From NCBI GenBank assembly GCA_016873805.1, contig VGVZ01000009.1, positions 29,995 to 93,994 on the forward strand: 64,000 nt of DNA. Direction: 5' to 3'. Of the stretch, positions 1 through 9,444 are shown in pieces. The stretch is from Ignavibacteria bacterium (lineage in GTDB: Bacteria > Bacteroidota > Ignavibacteria > UBA10030). How positions within the stretch are numbered: the stretch's first letter is position 1; every line of letters begins with the position of its first letter. The notes below the pieces were generated by a model. The model saw only the letters and a program-made list of their open reading frames with translations, did not search any database and was not told where the DNA came from. Made by a program: the position numbers and the translations under genes.

Positions 1-2
1 TC

Positions 3-521
3 TCGCACGTTCGTCCTGACGGAGTGATTCTCTCCGACGGTACTCACGTTCCTGCGGGTCTTGTGGTGTGGTCGACGGGAATCGGACCCCGCCCGCTCAT
101 CCGCGATATTCCGTTCACGAAAGATCATCGGGGAAGGATTGTGACTGATGAATTTCTCCGGGTTCAGTCTTCAGACGTTGTCTATGCACTCGGCGACTGT
201 TCCGTCATTGTGGGAAAAGACACACCGGCGACAGCACAGCTTGCCCAGCAGCAGGGGAAATATCTCTCGAGGGCATTGAACCAACAAATTGCCGGTAATC
301 GGGTGAAGTCGTTTCGTTATGACACCTACGGCATGCTCGCGTACGTCGGAAGCGGTCGTGCGCTTGCGGACCTTTCGCAACTCAAGTGGCGCGGATTTCT
401 CGCATGGCTCTTCTGGCGATCGGTATACATCACCAGACTCGTCAGCATCAAGAACAAGTTTCTTGTTGTGTTGGATTGGACAAAGACGGCGATCTTTGGT
501 CGCGATACGAGCAGGTTTTAG
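3..521 (+). CDS. Type II NADH dehydrogenase (NDH-2), C-terminal part
   Basis: The reading frame is open from the left edge, so only the C-terminal part is present (about 172 residues). NDH-2 enzymes move electrons from NADH to membrane quinone through FAD without pumping protons. The visible part holds the second dinucleotide-fold stretch ending in VVWSTGIG and the FAD-binding VVYALGDCS motif, followed by a tail with the aromatic, basic pattern (LAWLFWRSVYITRL) used for peripheral membrane binding in this family. A GTG at 24 is internal, not the start. Other pyridine nucleotide-disulfide oxidoreductases share the GD motif, but the hydrophobic tail favours NDH-2. Confidence 0.8.
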   Translation, partial: SHVRPDGVILSDGTHVPAGLVVWSTGIGPRPLIRDIPFTKDHRGRIVTDEFLRVQSSDVVYALGDCSVIVGKDTPATAQLAQQQGKYLSRALNQQIAGNRVKSFRYDTYGMLAYVGSGRALADLSQLKWRGFLAWLFWRSVYITRLVSIKNKFLVVLDWTKTAIFGRDTSRF

Positions 522-609
522 TGTCGCGTCCCAAAAACAACTTGAAAGAAGATACAATAATTCATACGGTTGCGTGTCGATCCCGTGATCCCTCGCCAAT
601 GCCCGTTTG

Positions 610-638
610 TTGACATTCGATGAAAAAGCTCTTATCAT
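610..638 (+). promoter_or_regulatory. Promoter-like site upstream of STAS gene
   Basis: TTGACA at 610-615, a 17-base spacer and TATCAT at 633-638. Transcription would start near 645 and give a leader of about 85 bases before the ATG at 730. Seen by eye; no experimental support. Confidence 0.5.
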
Positions 639-729
639 TGACGGGGTTCAGTGCGACTGCACGGAAGCATCGTGATATCTCCGGTAGATGACTGATCGTT
701 CGTCCACACCAATTCTGAGGAGGCTTTCC

Positions 730-1068
730 ATGACGATAAAGGAAAAGATGGTCGGGAATGTGGCTGTGGTGTCGTTGAAAGGAAACCTGATGGGGGAGCC
801 GGACACGACTGAGGTGCGGGACAAGATCTACAGTCTTCTTCAGGACGATGTGAGGAAGATCGTCCTTGACCTCGGAAAAGTGAAGTGGATCAACAGTTCG
901 GGACTTGGAGCTCTCATTTCCGCCGTGACCTCGGTCAAGAACAAGGGTGGGGAAATGCGATTGGCCAGCGTCTCCGACAAGGTCGAAAGCTTGTTCATGA
1001 TCACACAGCTGATCAAGGTATTTAAGACGTACGAGAGCGTAGACCGGGCGGTTGCGAGCTTCAAATAA
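730..1068 (+). CDS. STAS-domain anti-sigma factor antagonist
   Basis: A 112-residue single STAS domain of the SpoIIAA/RsbV type. Such proteins bind a partner anti-sigma kinase and are switched by phosphorylation of a serine; here the INSSGLGALI segment (about residues 56-65) carries the conserved serine region. The ATG at 730 is chosen because CTGAGGAGG sits just upstream and the protein then starts at the normal domain edge (MTIKEKMVGNVAVVSLKG); an in-frame start at 688 would add residues unlike the family. No anti-sigma kinase or sigma factor is adjacent, so the partner must be elsewhere. Confidence 0.85.
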   Translation: MTIKEKMVGNVAVVSLKGNLMGEPDTTEVRDKIYSLLQDDVRKIVLDLGKVKWINSSGLGALISAVTSVKNKGGEMRLASVSDKVESLFMITQLIKVFKTYESVDRAVASFK

Positions 1069-1334
1069 CCGTCGGGAATCGTCGGTCGAAACGATCCTCT
1101 TCGGCGCGTCGCCAATGAACAAACTTCGTATCCTCTGCCTTCCATGAACCTTCGCCGCAAGCCGCCTTGCGGAATATCTGAATCAAAGAATCGTCCCGCC
1201 GCCCATCGGTCAATGCCGGGCCCGCATTCCCGTACGTGTTGGAGAATAGAATCGGGCCGCCTTTCCCACGATCCGTTCGACCTCCCGGGCGAAACATCGG
1301 CATCAGATCTGCCGGTGGCCTCAACATTATTCAC

Positions 1335-2204
1335 ATGCTCGAAGATCGTCTTCATTCGATTGTCGTAGCCCTCTCCAGAGACTATCCCTCACGCAGCGGC
1401 TTGAATCCCTCGGTGCTCCGTGGATCGTCATTGTTTCTCGAACAGCAATTGCAGTCCGCGGGGTATGAGGTGTTGATCGAATCGTACAGGGCAGGCGGTC
1501 TGGAAGCACGAAACCTCTTCGCGGAAAAGAGAGGAACGGATCATCGTCGACCCATCATCATCGTGGGTGCTCACTACGATACGGTTATCGGAACTCCGGG
1601 AGCAGATGACAATGCCAGCGGCGTAGCGGGATTGCTTGCTCTTGCCGGACTCCTCAAGAACCATCCGAACAGATCGACGATCCGGTTTGTGCTGTTTGCG
1701 AACGAGGAGCCGCCGTATTTCGGAACGTCGCAGATGGGGAGTATGCATCATGCCGCGGGGCTTCGGAAGGACCGGGTGAACGTGGGGGCGATGCTCTGTC
1801 TCGAGATGATCGGATACGGAGGGGAGGAGAAGATGCAGAGCTATCCGTTCCCTTTCTTGCGGCAGTTAGGACGATATCCGCGCAGGGGCAACTACATCGC
1901 GCTCGTGAGCGACGTCCGTTCTCGCCGACTACTCCGGCGGGTCAAACCGGCGATGAGGAAGGGATGTGATCTTGGCGTGGAGAGCATCGTCATGCCGGGG
2001 TTTATCCCGCCGCTGAATCTTTCGGACCATGCCGCGTTCTGGAAGCACGGATTTCCTGCTCTCATGATTACCGATACTGCCTTCTTGAGAAATCCGCACT
2101 ACCATCTGGCGAGCGATACCGCCGACACACTGAACTATGTCTTCCTGCGCAACGTTGTTCAGGGAGTATATGCGGCCATCCTCGCTCTCGACGACACAGA
2201 CTAA
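1335..2204 (+). CDS. M28-family zinc aminopeptidase-like protein
   Basis: About 289 residues. M28 enzymes remove N-terminal residues from peptides using two zinc ions. Visible metal-site motifs are VGAHYDTVIGTPGADDNASGV (His and Asp ligands), FANEEPPYF (catalytic Glu pair) and the late NLSDHAAFW histidine region. No convincing signal peptide, so it may act in the cytoplasm. The ATG at 1335 (MLEDRLHSIV) places the N-terminus at the usual helix of M28 proteins; a longer frame runs to 1236 but adds unrelated low-complexity sequence. No clear ribosome site was found. It is one of three M28 proteins in the window. Confidence 0.8.
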   Translation: MLEDRLHSIVVALSRDYPSRSGLNPSVLRGSSLFLEQQLQSAGYEVLIESYRAGGLEARNLFAEKRGTDHRRPIIIVGAHYDTVIGTPGADDNASGVAGLLALAGLLKNHPNRSTIRFVLFANEEPPYFGTSQMGSMHHAAGLRKDRVNVGAMLCLEMIGYGGEEKMQSYPFPFLRQLGRYPRRGNYIALVSDVRSRRLLRRVKPAMRKGCDLGVESIVMPGFIPPLNLSDHAAFWKHGFPALMITDTAFLRNPHYHLASDTADTLNYVFLRNVVQGVYAAILALDDTD

Positions 2205-2295
2205 TCACTCTGCCGGTCCCGGCCTGGGACAACTCATGCCGCTCCTTTTTGATTGGTAATGGAATTATTCTGCCATCAAACCTGTTACAGGTGGT

Positions 2296-2865
2296 ATGAA
2301 AACGCTTCTGTTGACGATGGTGCTGACAATTCCCGTGGGGACAATGATGCCGGATAAATCTCTGGAGAAGGCCACCCTCGGTGGCGGTTGTTTCTGGTGT
2401 GTGGAGGCAGTCTATGAGCGCGTCGATGGCGCGCAATCGGTGGTGAGCGGCTATTCCGGAGGCACAACGCGAAATCCGACCTACGATGACGTGTGCAGCG
2501 GCACGACAGGACACGCGGAGGTCGTCCAGATTACGTTCGATCCGACGCGCGTGTCGTTTGGTCGCCTCCTTGAGATCTTCTGGGATAGTCATGACCCCAC
2601 AACGATGAATAGACAGGGCGCCGACGTGGGCACACAATACCGATCGGTGATCTTCTATCATACTCAAGAGCAGAAGAAGCTCGCCGAAGAATCCAAGCGG
2701 AAGGCGGCGTCGAAGTTCAAGAATCCAATCGTCACGGAAGTCGTTCCGCTCATGAACTTCTACAAAGCCGAGGAGTCTCATCAGGATTACTTCGAGAAGA
2801 ATCCAAATGCTCCGTACTGTGTCTTTGTTATCAAGCCGAAACTCGACAAACTGCGTTTGAAGTAG
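2296..2865 (+). CDS. msrA: Peptide-methionine (S)-S-oxide reductase MsrA
   Basis: 189 residues. MsrA repairs methionine-S-sulfoxide in proteins. The catalytic GGGCFWC motif is at residues 29-35 with the nucleophilic Cys32, followed by V..GYSGG, GHAEVVQ and QYRSVIFYH, all family signatures. The N-terminus begins with a short hydrophobic run (MKTLLLTMVLTIPVG), longer than in minimal cytosolic MsrA, so export to the periplasm is possible. No resolving-cysteine tail is seen after the core. GGTGGT lies just before the ATG. Confidence 0.95.
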   Translation: MKTLLLTMVLTIPVGTMMPDKSLEKATLGGGCFWCVEAVYERVDGAQSVVSGYSGGTTRNPTYDDVCSGTTGHAEVVQITFDPTRVSFGRLLEIFWDSHDPTTMNRQGADVGTQYRSVIFYHTQEQKKLAEESKRKAASKFKNPIVTEVVPLMNFYKAEESHQDYFEKNPNAPYCVFVIKPKLDKLRLK

Positions 2866-3019
2866 CGACGGAAGCACATCGTTGCCCATGGCCTGTTGTC
2901 AGACCCCCTGATCTTTCCCCCGCAATCCCCTCCACGATCCAGGCTCCTATTGAGCGTTGAATCGGCGAACCGAATACCAGATTCGCTTGATTCCAATCAG
3001 GAGTGCCAACACAGAGGAA

Positions 3020-3118
3020 ATGTATTACTTTGGCTTCATTTTCGCCCTGATCTATGGATTTACAGGAATCGGCATTGCGCCGAAGATTCGGGAGGACGAA
3101 ACTCAGGCCGGTAGCTGA
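3020..3118 (+). CDS. Small single-helix membrane protein (32 aa)
   Basis: ATG at 3020 follows a good ribosome site (ACAGAGGAA). The 32-residue product starts MYYFGFIFALIYGFTGIGIA, a membrane-helix-like segment, and ends with the charged PKIREDETQAGS. A strong terminator follows at 3262, so the peptide gene could be a transcription unit of its own. It resembles small accessory subunits of transporters only in general form; no homolog is recognised. The good ribosome site, hydrophobic-then-polar composition and downstream terminator are the support. Confidence 0.5.
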   Translation: MYYFGFIFALIYGFTGIGIAPKIREDETQAGS

Positions 3119-3261
3119 GGCAGAGTAAGAAGGAGCGGAACGCGTGCTGTTTGGACGGTAGCGAGAGTCTTCAACGCGTATTTGAATCAGTATTCAATGA
3201 AGTGTCACTCTGTCCGGAGGAATTGATCCGGCCTGAGAGACGAAAAGCTTCGACGAAACAT

Positions 3262-3301
3262 AAACCTCCGAAATGTGATTTCGGGGGTTTTGCTTTTTGG
3301 G
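3262..3301 (+). terminator. Rho-independent terminator before addA
   Basis: AAACCTCCGAAA at 3262-3273 pairs with TTTCGGGGGTTT at 3279-3290 (12 bp, one G-T pair, five-base loop), followed by TTTTGCTTTTT. It closes the unit containing the 32-aa gene and shows that the long open frame reaching back to 3151 is not coding here, which sets the addA start downstream. Confidence 0.8.
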
Positions 3302-3408
3302 CCCGAAAGAGAGCCAGCAATCATGCAGAGGGTGTGGCTCCGCCTCCCGGTGGATCTCTGATGCTCTGCCGCCGGAATTCTCCGAAGTTTTTCCGTATTT
3401 TCCCATCG

Positions 3409-6400
3409 ATGACGGCACGACGACCTCCATCGCACGATCTGCGCCTCCCGAACTACACCCTCGTTTCCGCCTCCGCCGGTTCCGGGAAAACCACCGCCCT
3501 CACGCTTCGATTTCTCCAGCTTCTTCTGACCGACCGCGTCCCATTCAACGATCTGAAAAACATTCTCGCCATTACGTTCACACATAATGCTGCGTCGGAG
3601 ATGAAGCAACGCATTCTCGCTTCTCTGAAGCTCGCATCAATGGGAGAGAGGAAAACACTCGACAAGCTGAAGGATGAAATTCGTGAGGCAGACGACACGC
3701 TCGTCCGGAAAGCGGGTGAGTTGGTGGAGACAATTCTTGACAACTACTCTGATTTCCAGATTCAGACGATCGACAGCTTCATCGCAAGGGTGATCCAGGC
3801 CTCATCTCTTGAGTATGGATGGCCTCTCGATGTGGAACTTGTGCTTGACAGCAGAGCGCTTCTTGAGAAGGCGTTTGCCCTCTTTGCCGCCGAGGCAGAA
3901 CGAGATCCGTCGCAGGTTGAATTTCTCCGACACCTGATCGACCTGGTCGGAGAGTCCCGGCAGCCCGATCAATCGTTCCAGTGGCTTCCTTATGAGGCGC
4001 TTAGAGAGAAGGCGTGCTCGCTCTATGAACAACTGGCGATGAAAACCGGCGAACCCCTTTTCCATACGAGCAACATCAGTATCGAGGAATTGCAGAATCA
4101 GATTATCAACTTGATTTGTGAAATCGGTGACGTCGCTGAAGCGTCCGGGTACAAGATCAACAAACGGTATGCGACGATTATTGAGAGCGCCCGGAAGAAC
4201 GATTTCCCGTTCGTGATCTCAAAGCGGCTGACCCAACAGGTCCTGAATCAATCGAACGATCAATCGTTCGAAGCGTACGTGCAGACGATCGATGCGATCA
4301 AGGAAAAGCTCCTCACCGCTGTCGGTGAGTACTTCTTCGAAGACTCGATCCGCCGTTATCAACCCTATGTGAGAATGCTGGGGGTTCTCGGAGAGGCCCT
4401 CGGTCAGGTGACACGAACAGAGGCTCAGATCGGTCTCAGCACGGCCACAAAGCAGCTGGCTCTTTCCCTTCAGCTCGAAGACATCCCGGAAATCTACTTC
4501 TCGCTCGGCGAGCAGATTCATCATTACCTGATCGACGAATTCCAGGATACAAATCCGATCCAGTGGAAAACACTCAGGCCTCTCGTGGAGCATTCTCTGG
4601 GAGGACCGGGAAGTCTGTTTCTGGTCGGAGACACGAAACAAGCAATCTACTCGTTCCGAGGCGGTGACTGGCGAATCATGGCAGGAATGATCCGGCGCGA
4701 TGAGTTTCCTTCGGTCCCGACGACGCATCGAACCCTCCTGCGCAACTACCGGAGCGGCGAGCGAATTCTCGCGCTCACCAAGTACGTGTTTCACGAGATT
4801 GTGCCGAAGAACGTTGAGTATGAAGAAATGGCGCATGCGAGCGGACTCTCCACATTCGAACAAGTGGTGGAAGAAAAGAAGAAAGGGAAGGGGTTCGTTT
4901 CGGTGGAATATTTTGATCCCCCCGATCGCGAGTCAGAACTTATTCCCGAAAGAGACCGCATCCTGAACATCGTCTCAGACGCTCTCAACCGGGGATATGC
5001 CCTGCGCGACATCTGCGTTCTTACCCCCCGCAATGCCGATGTGGTGAGGGGAAGCACCTGGCTCAATGCGGCGGGGATCCGATTCCTCTCCCACAGCAGT
5101 CTTGATATCCGAACGCGAAAGCTCACGCAGGAAATCGTTGCACTCCTCTCCTTCCTCGATTCGCCGATTGACGATCTCTCATTCGCAACCCTCCTGCTCG
5201 GTGATCTCTTTCGCGTCTGCTCCCAACGTGATTCAAGGAACATCGACGTCGAATCGTTTCTGTTCAACGCCAGGCAAGCGAGTGAAGAGCCGCTCTATGT
5301 TCAATTCCGCCGTACATACCCGGAACTCTGGAATGCATACTTCGATCGTCTCTTTTCAGTCGTCGGATACCTTCCTCTCTATGACCTGACAGCAGAGATC
5401 TACAAGACGTTCAGGTGTTATGATATCATGCCGGAAGAGGAAGCAACACTGACAAAACTCCTGAACGTCATCCATACCTGTGAGCAATCCGGCATCCAGA
5501 ATGTGAAAGACTTTCTCCAGACAGCCGAGCACGATCCCGAGAGTGATGAATGGAACATCGCGGTTGCACACGGGGAGGACGCCGTAACCATTATGACTGT
5601 TCACAAAGCGAAGGGGAAGGAATTTCCTGTCGTCATCGTGTTGCTCTATGATTCCGCGCGTCCCCCGGACAGTCTGTGGATTCACGAAGCGGCTGTGGGG
5701 GTCCAGCTGTTTCGCATGACCAAAGATCTTGCAGAACATGATCCACGATTGAAGCTCATCGTGGAAGAGCGCGCTGTCCTTGATGGTGCAGATGCCCTCA
5801 ACAAGCTCTATGTGGCCCTCACCCGCGCAAAAAAAGAACTGTACGTTCTGTCGGTCAAAGCCGCAAGAGGGAAAAAGCCGTCGTGCTGGCTTCCTGAATC
5901 GGCGCACCAGAAAGGAACAGTGGCGAAAAGAAAGGGAGACAAACGGGCGGAGCAAGAAGTGAGTGCTTCCTCGCCACTCTCCCACGTGCTCACGCAAGGA
6001 ATTCGGCGATATGGGGAGGAACAGAGTATTCGGCGCGCCGAGCGCGAAAGAGGCGAACTTGTTCATCAAATCCTTGAAAAGATTCATTTGATCGACGAAA
6101 ACCTTGAAGCGCAGGTCGGTGAGATCGTCGAGAAAATCGTGCGCGAAGGCGGGACTATTGCAGATCCAAAGGAAATTCAGAACACCATTATTGAGACGAT
6201 CAAGCTCGAAGCCCTTCGACCATTCTTTGAACGTCGCGAAGGACGTGCGGTGCGCATTGAACAGGAAATCGTCGCTCCGGAGGGAGATCTCTACAGAATC
6301 GACAGGCTGGTCATCGACGACGATTTGCTCACGGTCATCGACTTCAAGACCGGCCGCGAGGTATCTGATCACCGAAATCAGGTGAAGCGGTACATGGAAC

Positions 6401-6483
6401 TTGCCGGCAATTGCTACCCGCGCAAAGGCGTGCGCGGCATCCTTGTGTATACAGACCTACGCATCGTGCGGGAGGTGACATGA
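3409..6483 (+). CDS. addA: AddA-type ATP-dependent helicase/nuclease subunit A
   Basis: About 1024 residues. AddA is the UvrD-like motor and nuclease of the AddAB complex, which processes double-strand breaks for recombination. Helicase motifs appear in order: ASAGSGKTT (residues 21-29), ITFTHNAASEMKQRI, LIDEFQDTNPIQW (about 375), LVGDTKQAIYSFRGGD (about 405-420), LLRNYRSG, TIMTVHKAKGKEF (about 730) and YVALTRAKKELY (about 803). A RecB-type nuclease domain follows with VIDFKTGRE near 977. The ATG at 3409 is preferred because a terminator at 3262-3301 lies inside the longer frame; ATG at 3361 is an alternative. Its stop overlaps the addB start by 4 bases. Confidence 0.9.
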   Translation: MTARRPPSHDLRLPNYTLVSASAGSGKTTALTLRFLQLLLTDRVPFNDLKNILAITFTHNAASEMKQRILASLKLASMGERKTLDKLKDEIREADDTLVRKAGELVETILDNYSDFQIQTIDSFIARVIQASSLEYGWPLDVELVLDSRALLEKAFALFAAEAERDPSQVEFLRHLIDLVGESRQPDQSFQWLPYEALREKACSLYEQLAMKTGEPLFHTSNISIEELQNQIINLICEIGDVAEASGYKINKRYATIIESARKNDFPFVISKRLTQQVLNQSNDQSFEAYVQTIDAIKEKLLTAVGEYFFEDSIRRYQPYVRMLGVLGEALGQVTRTEAQIGLSTATKQLALSLQLEDIPEIYFSLGEQIHHYLIDEFQDTNPIQWKTLRPLVEHSLGGPGSLFLVGDTKQAIYSFRGGDWRIMAGMIRRDEFPSVPTTHRTLLRNYRSGERILALTKYVFHEIVPKNVEYEEMAHASGLSTFEQVVEEKKKGKGFVSVEYFDPPDRESELIPERDRILNIVSDALNRGYALRDICVLTPRNADVVRGSTWLNAAGIRFLSHSSLDIRTRKLTQEIVALLSFLDSPIDDLSFATLLLGDLFRVCSQRDSRNIDVESFLFNARQASEEPLYVQFRRTYPELWNAYFDRLFSVVGYLPLYDLTAEIYKTFRCYDIMPEEEATLTKLLNVIHTCEQSGIQNVKDFLQTAEHDPESDEWNIAVAHGEDAVTIMTVHKAKGKEFPVVIVLLYDSARPPDSLWIHEAAVGVQLFRMTKDLAEHDPRLKLIVEERAVLDGADALNKLYVALTRAKKELYVLSVKAARGKKPSCWLPESAHQKGTVAKRKGDKRAEQEVSASSPLSHVLTQGIRRYGEEQSIRRAERERGELVHQILEKIHLIDENLEAQVGEIVEKIVREGGTIADPKEIQNTIIETIKLEALRPFFERREGRAVRIEQEIVAPEGDLYRIDRLVIDDDLLTVIDFKTGREVSDHRNQVKRYMELAGNCYPRKGVRGILVYTDLRIVREVT

Positions 6484-9326
6484 GTACCGCACGTATCGTT
6501 GCCGCTGACCGCAATCTCATCAACGAAGTCGCATCGTCTCTGCGCTCGGTTGAACGGGACTATTCGTCCACGATCGTGGTCTTCCCCGGAAAACGCCCGG
6601 CACATTTCCTGAGAAAAGAGCTGGCAAACCGGGCGAAGGGCGCGATCATCCCTCCCCGTATATATTCATTCGATCTCTTCGTCGAATACCTCTTCCGTGA
6701 TCTTCTTGGCGGCTCACAAAAGCTCCTTGATCCTCTCGACGCGGTCGCCCTGCTCTACGATGTGCACCTTCGTCTCGCCGGATCATTGGGGGGGGATGCC
6801 TATCGTTCGTTCGATCAATTTCTTCCTCTCGCACTGCGGCTGATACCGGAGCTGGAGGAGGTGACGCTGGCAGATGCCACAGCGCGTAAGATACGCGAAG
6901 GCCTTCGGCCGGTGTTGATTCCGAAATTTCATTCCCTTGCGGACTATTTCGAGGCCTTCTATCAGGAAGTGGCCGATCGCGGCTTCGTTACTCGCGCGAC
7001 AATGACACGGGTTGTGGCTGATGGTCTCGCTGGCCTCGACGTAGGGGAGTCCGGGCCCGTAATCCTGGCAGGGTTCTATGCGTTCACAAACGCGGAAGGA
7101 AGAATTGTCAGACAGCTTCTGGAACGAGAACAGTTCTCCATGATCGTTCAATCGGGACCCGGATTGAAAAGTCAACTCGCACAGCTCGGAATCGAAGCAC
7201 CGGAAGCGACCGAGGAATCGCCGGCTCGCAACCCTGCTGTGCATTTCCATAAATCGCCCGACATTCATGGGCAGGTTGCCGCTCTCGCCCGATTGCTTCA
7301 GCAACGCGTGCAATCAGGAGAGAGTCTGGATGAGCGGATCGCCATTGTTCTACCCGATGCGGCATCGCTCTTTCCGACATATCATGGAGCCCTCTCCCTT
7401 TTCAAGGATGATCAATTCAACATCGCCCTCGGATATCCGCTCGATCGAACCCCGATCTGCGGGCTCTTCATGACCCTGCTGGAGCTTGCCTCGGAGACCC
7501 GGGAGGCGAAGTTCACGCCGGCATCATACCTGCGCGTTGCACTTCATCCTTACATCAAAAGCATCCGACTGAAAGACCGCACGGATCTCACGCGCATGAT
7601 CATGCATGCCGTTGAGGTGCATCTCCAGGAGTATTCGCTCGGTATGCTCTTTCGTCTTGAGGATCTCGAGCAGCATCCAGGAGTGTTGAAAACAGCAACC
7701 GCAGCTATTCGATCAGTCCTGCCGGAAGTCATGGAGGATGATGTGTCGGTCCACCTGAAGGTCATCCACGACAGAACGATACGACCCTTTCTCTCGTGTG
7801 AGTCTCTCGGTGTGTTTGCCGACCGTGCAACGGATTTGCTGAATTTCATTTTCGACGAAAGCACCGCACGGTATCATCCCCTCTTTCTCCCCTATGCAGA
7901 GGAAATGGTCACGCTGTTCGAGCGGATGAAATCATCGCTCTTGAGCGCTCAACGCTTTTCGACTCCTCAGCAATACCTGACATTCTTCCGTCACGCTGTC
8001 AAAGAACATTCCGTTCCCTTTTCGGGCACTCCGCTCAGGGGAATTCAGGTTCTTGGCTTACTCGAAACGCGTAACCTCCGGTTTGATACGATCTATATGC
8101 TGGCCGTCAACGATGACGTGATTCCGGGAAAGCCGGGGCAGGATATGCTCCTTCCGCAAAAAATCCGGCGTATGCTCGGCCTGGAGACGCACACGGAGCG
8201 AGAGCGACTGAAGGAGTACTACTTTGCGCTGGCGCTGAGCGGTACGAGCGAAGCCCACCTGTTCTACACTGAGCGGGAAGGGGGGAGAGAAGAGAAAAGT
8301 CGATTTGTCGAAAAACTGTTGTGGGAGGATCAGAAACGCCGCGGAACGACTCTCCCGTCCGAACGGGAATTCACGGTTCGGTACCGGGTAAATCTCTCCA
8401 ATCCCGAACCCGGCGCTGTACGCAAGACGGATGAAATGATCGCGAAGTTCCGCAACGGACACTGGTTCGGCGCAAGCCAGCTCGATGATTATCTCCGCTG
8501 TCCTCTCCGCTTCTACTATCGTCATGTTCTCAAATTGAGTGTGCGAGAGAATGTGTCGGATGAAATTGACCGGACTGTGATTGGAACCCTGGTTCATGAT
8601 GTTCTGAAAGTTTTTTTTGAGTCGGCCTGCAATGTGAGACTCAACCGCACGCATCTGGATGAGGAGCGTCTGGAGAACATCATTGATACGGTCGCGCGAG
8701 AGACTTTCGGAAAAGCGCTGCCGATTCCAATTCAGCTCTCCCTGCGACAGGTGAGCCGCCAGCTAAGGGCATTTATCAGGAATCACCAGATGTCCCTGAT
8801 CGGCGACCAGGAGGTTGTCATTCAGGATCTCGAAAAGCGTCTGCAAGTCGAGAAAGACGGCTATCGATTTGCCGGCAGAGTTGACCGCATCGAGAGGCGC
8901 GGGGACCGGCTGTTCATACTTGATTACAAGACAGGGAACATTCGCGACAGCGGGCGTATCAGGGCTGAGAAGATTGATCCCGAAGACACCAGTACTTGGC
9001 AGAAGGGAATCGGTTCCCTTCAACTGCCGTTCTACACTCTTCTCTACGCGCAGGCACATGCGGTCTCACCGGAGCATCTCAGCCCGCGATATCTTCACCT
9101 CGGCCGAAACAAGATTGACGAGGGAATAGAGGTTGGAATGTCCATCGGGGGCGGTGCTGATACAGAGGCGTACCGTTTCGTGGAACCGCTCATATTCAAG
9201 ATGATCGACGAAATTGTCGATATTGGGAGGGATTTCTACAGAACATCAGACCTGACGGCAAACTGTCCTGTTTGTCCGTATCAGATGATTTGCGGAACGC
9301 ACTGGATGAAGAGACGGGATCATTAA
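6480..9326 (+). CDS. addB: AddB-type helicase-like nuclease subunit B
   Basis: About 948 residues, coupled to addA by an ATGA overlap. AddB is the inactivated-helicase and nuclease partner of AddA. The N-terminus (VVFPGKRPAHFLRKEL) aligns with the AddB N-terminal fold but lacks a Walker A loop. The C-terminal nuclease has GRVDRIERRG (about 798) and FILDYKTG (about 814-820). Cys673 in DYLRCPLRFYYR together with Cys929, Cys932 and Cys938 in NCPVCPYQMICG form the four-cysteine iron-sulfur signature around the nuclease domain, as in B. subtilis AddB. Confidence 0.9.
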   Translation: MSTARIVAADRNLINEVASSLRSVERDYSSTIVVFPGKRPAHFLRKELANRAKGAIIPPRIYSFDLFVEYLFRDLLGGSQKLLDPLDAVALLYDVHLRLAGSLGGDAYRSFDQFLPLALRLIPELEEVTLADATARKIREGLRPVLIPKFHSLADYFEAFYQEVADRGFVTRATMTRVVADGLAGLDVGESGPVILAGFYAFTNAEGRIVRQLLEREQFSMIVQSGPGLKSQLAQLGIEAPEATEESPARNPAVHFHKSPDIHGQVAALARLLQQRVQSGESLDERIAIVLPDAASLFPTYHGALSLFKDDQFNIALGYPLDRTPICGLFMTLLELASETREAKFTPASYLRVALHPYIKSIRLKDRTDLTRMIMHAVEVHLQEYSLGMLFRLEDLEQHPGVLKTATAAIRSVLPEVMEDDVSVHLKVIHDRTIRPFLSCESLGVFADRATDLLNFIFDESTARYHPLFLPYAEEMVTLFERMKSSLLSAQRFSTPQQYLTFFRHAVKEHSVPFSGTPLRGIQVLGLLETRNLRFDTIYMLAVNDDVIPGKPGQDMLLPQKIRRMLGLETHTERERLKEYYFALALSGTSEAHLFYTEREGGREEKSRFVEKLLWEDQKRRGTTLPSEREFTVRYRVNLSNPEPGAVRKTDEMIAKFRNGHWFGASQLDDYLRCPLRFYYRHVLKLSVRENVSDEIDRTVIGTLVHDVLKVFFESACNVRLNRTHLDEERLENIIDTVARETFGKALPIPIQLSLRQVSRQLRAFIRNHQMSLIGDQEVVIQDLEKRLQVEKDGYRFAGRVDRIERRGDRLFILDYKTGNIRDSGRIRAEKIDPEDTSTWQKGIGSLQLPFYTLLYAQAHAVSPEHLSPRYLHLGRNKIDEGIEVGMSIGGGADTEAYRFVEPLIFKMIDEIVDIGRDFYRTSDLTANCPVCPYQMICGTHWMKRRDH

Positions 9327-9374
9327 GCCGGCGCACTTTCTCGACAACCGTTCGCCCGGAGGATTTGAAGCAAG

Positions 9375-9403
9375 TTGAATTTCACTCCAACCTCCCGTAA
9401 ATT
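9375..9403 (+). promoter_or_regulatory. Promoter-like site for the hutH operon
   Basis: TTGAAT at 9375-9380, 17-base spacer, TAAATT at 9398-9403. The implied start near 9410 gives a leader of about 35 bases. Confidence 0.5.
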
Positions 9404-9444
9404 CATTCACAACCACACCAAACGACAATCCTTTGTCTTCCCTC

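Noticed and set aside
3151..3408. N-terminal extension of addA
   Set aside because: The frame crosses a clear rho-independent terminator and adds residues unlike the helicase family.
5356..6372. 338-codon open frame on the minus strand
   Set aside because: Antisense to the conserved helicase and nuclease motifs of addA; composition is that of a shadow frame.
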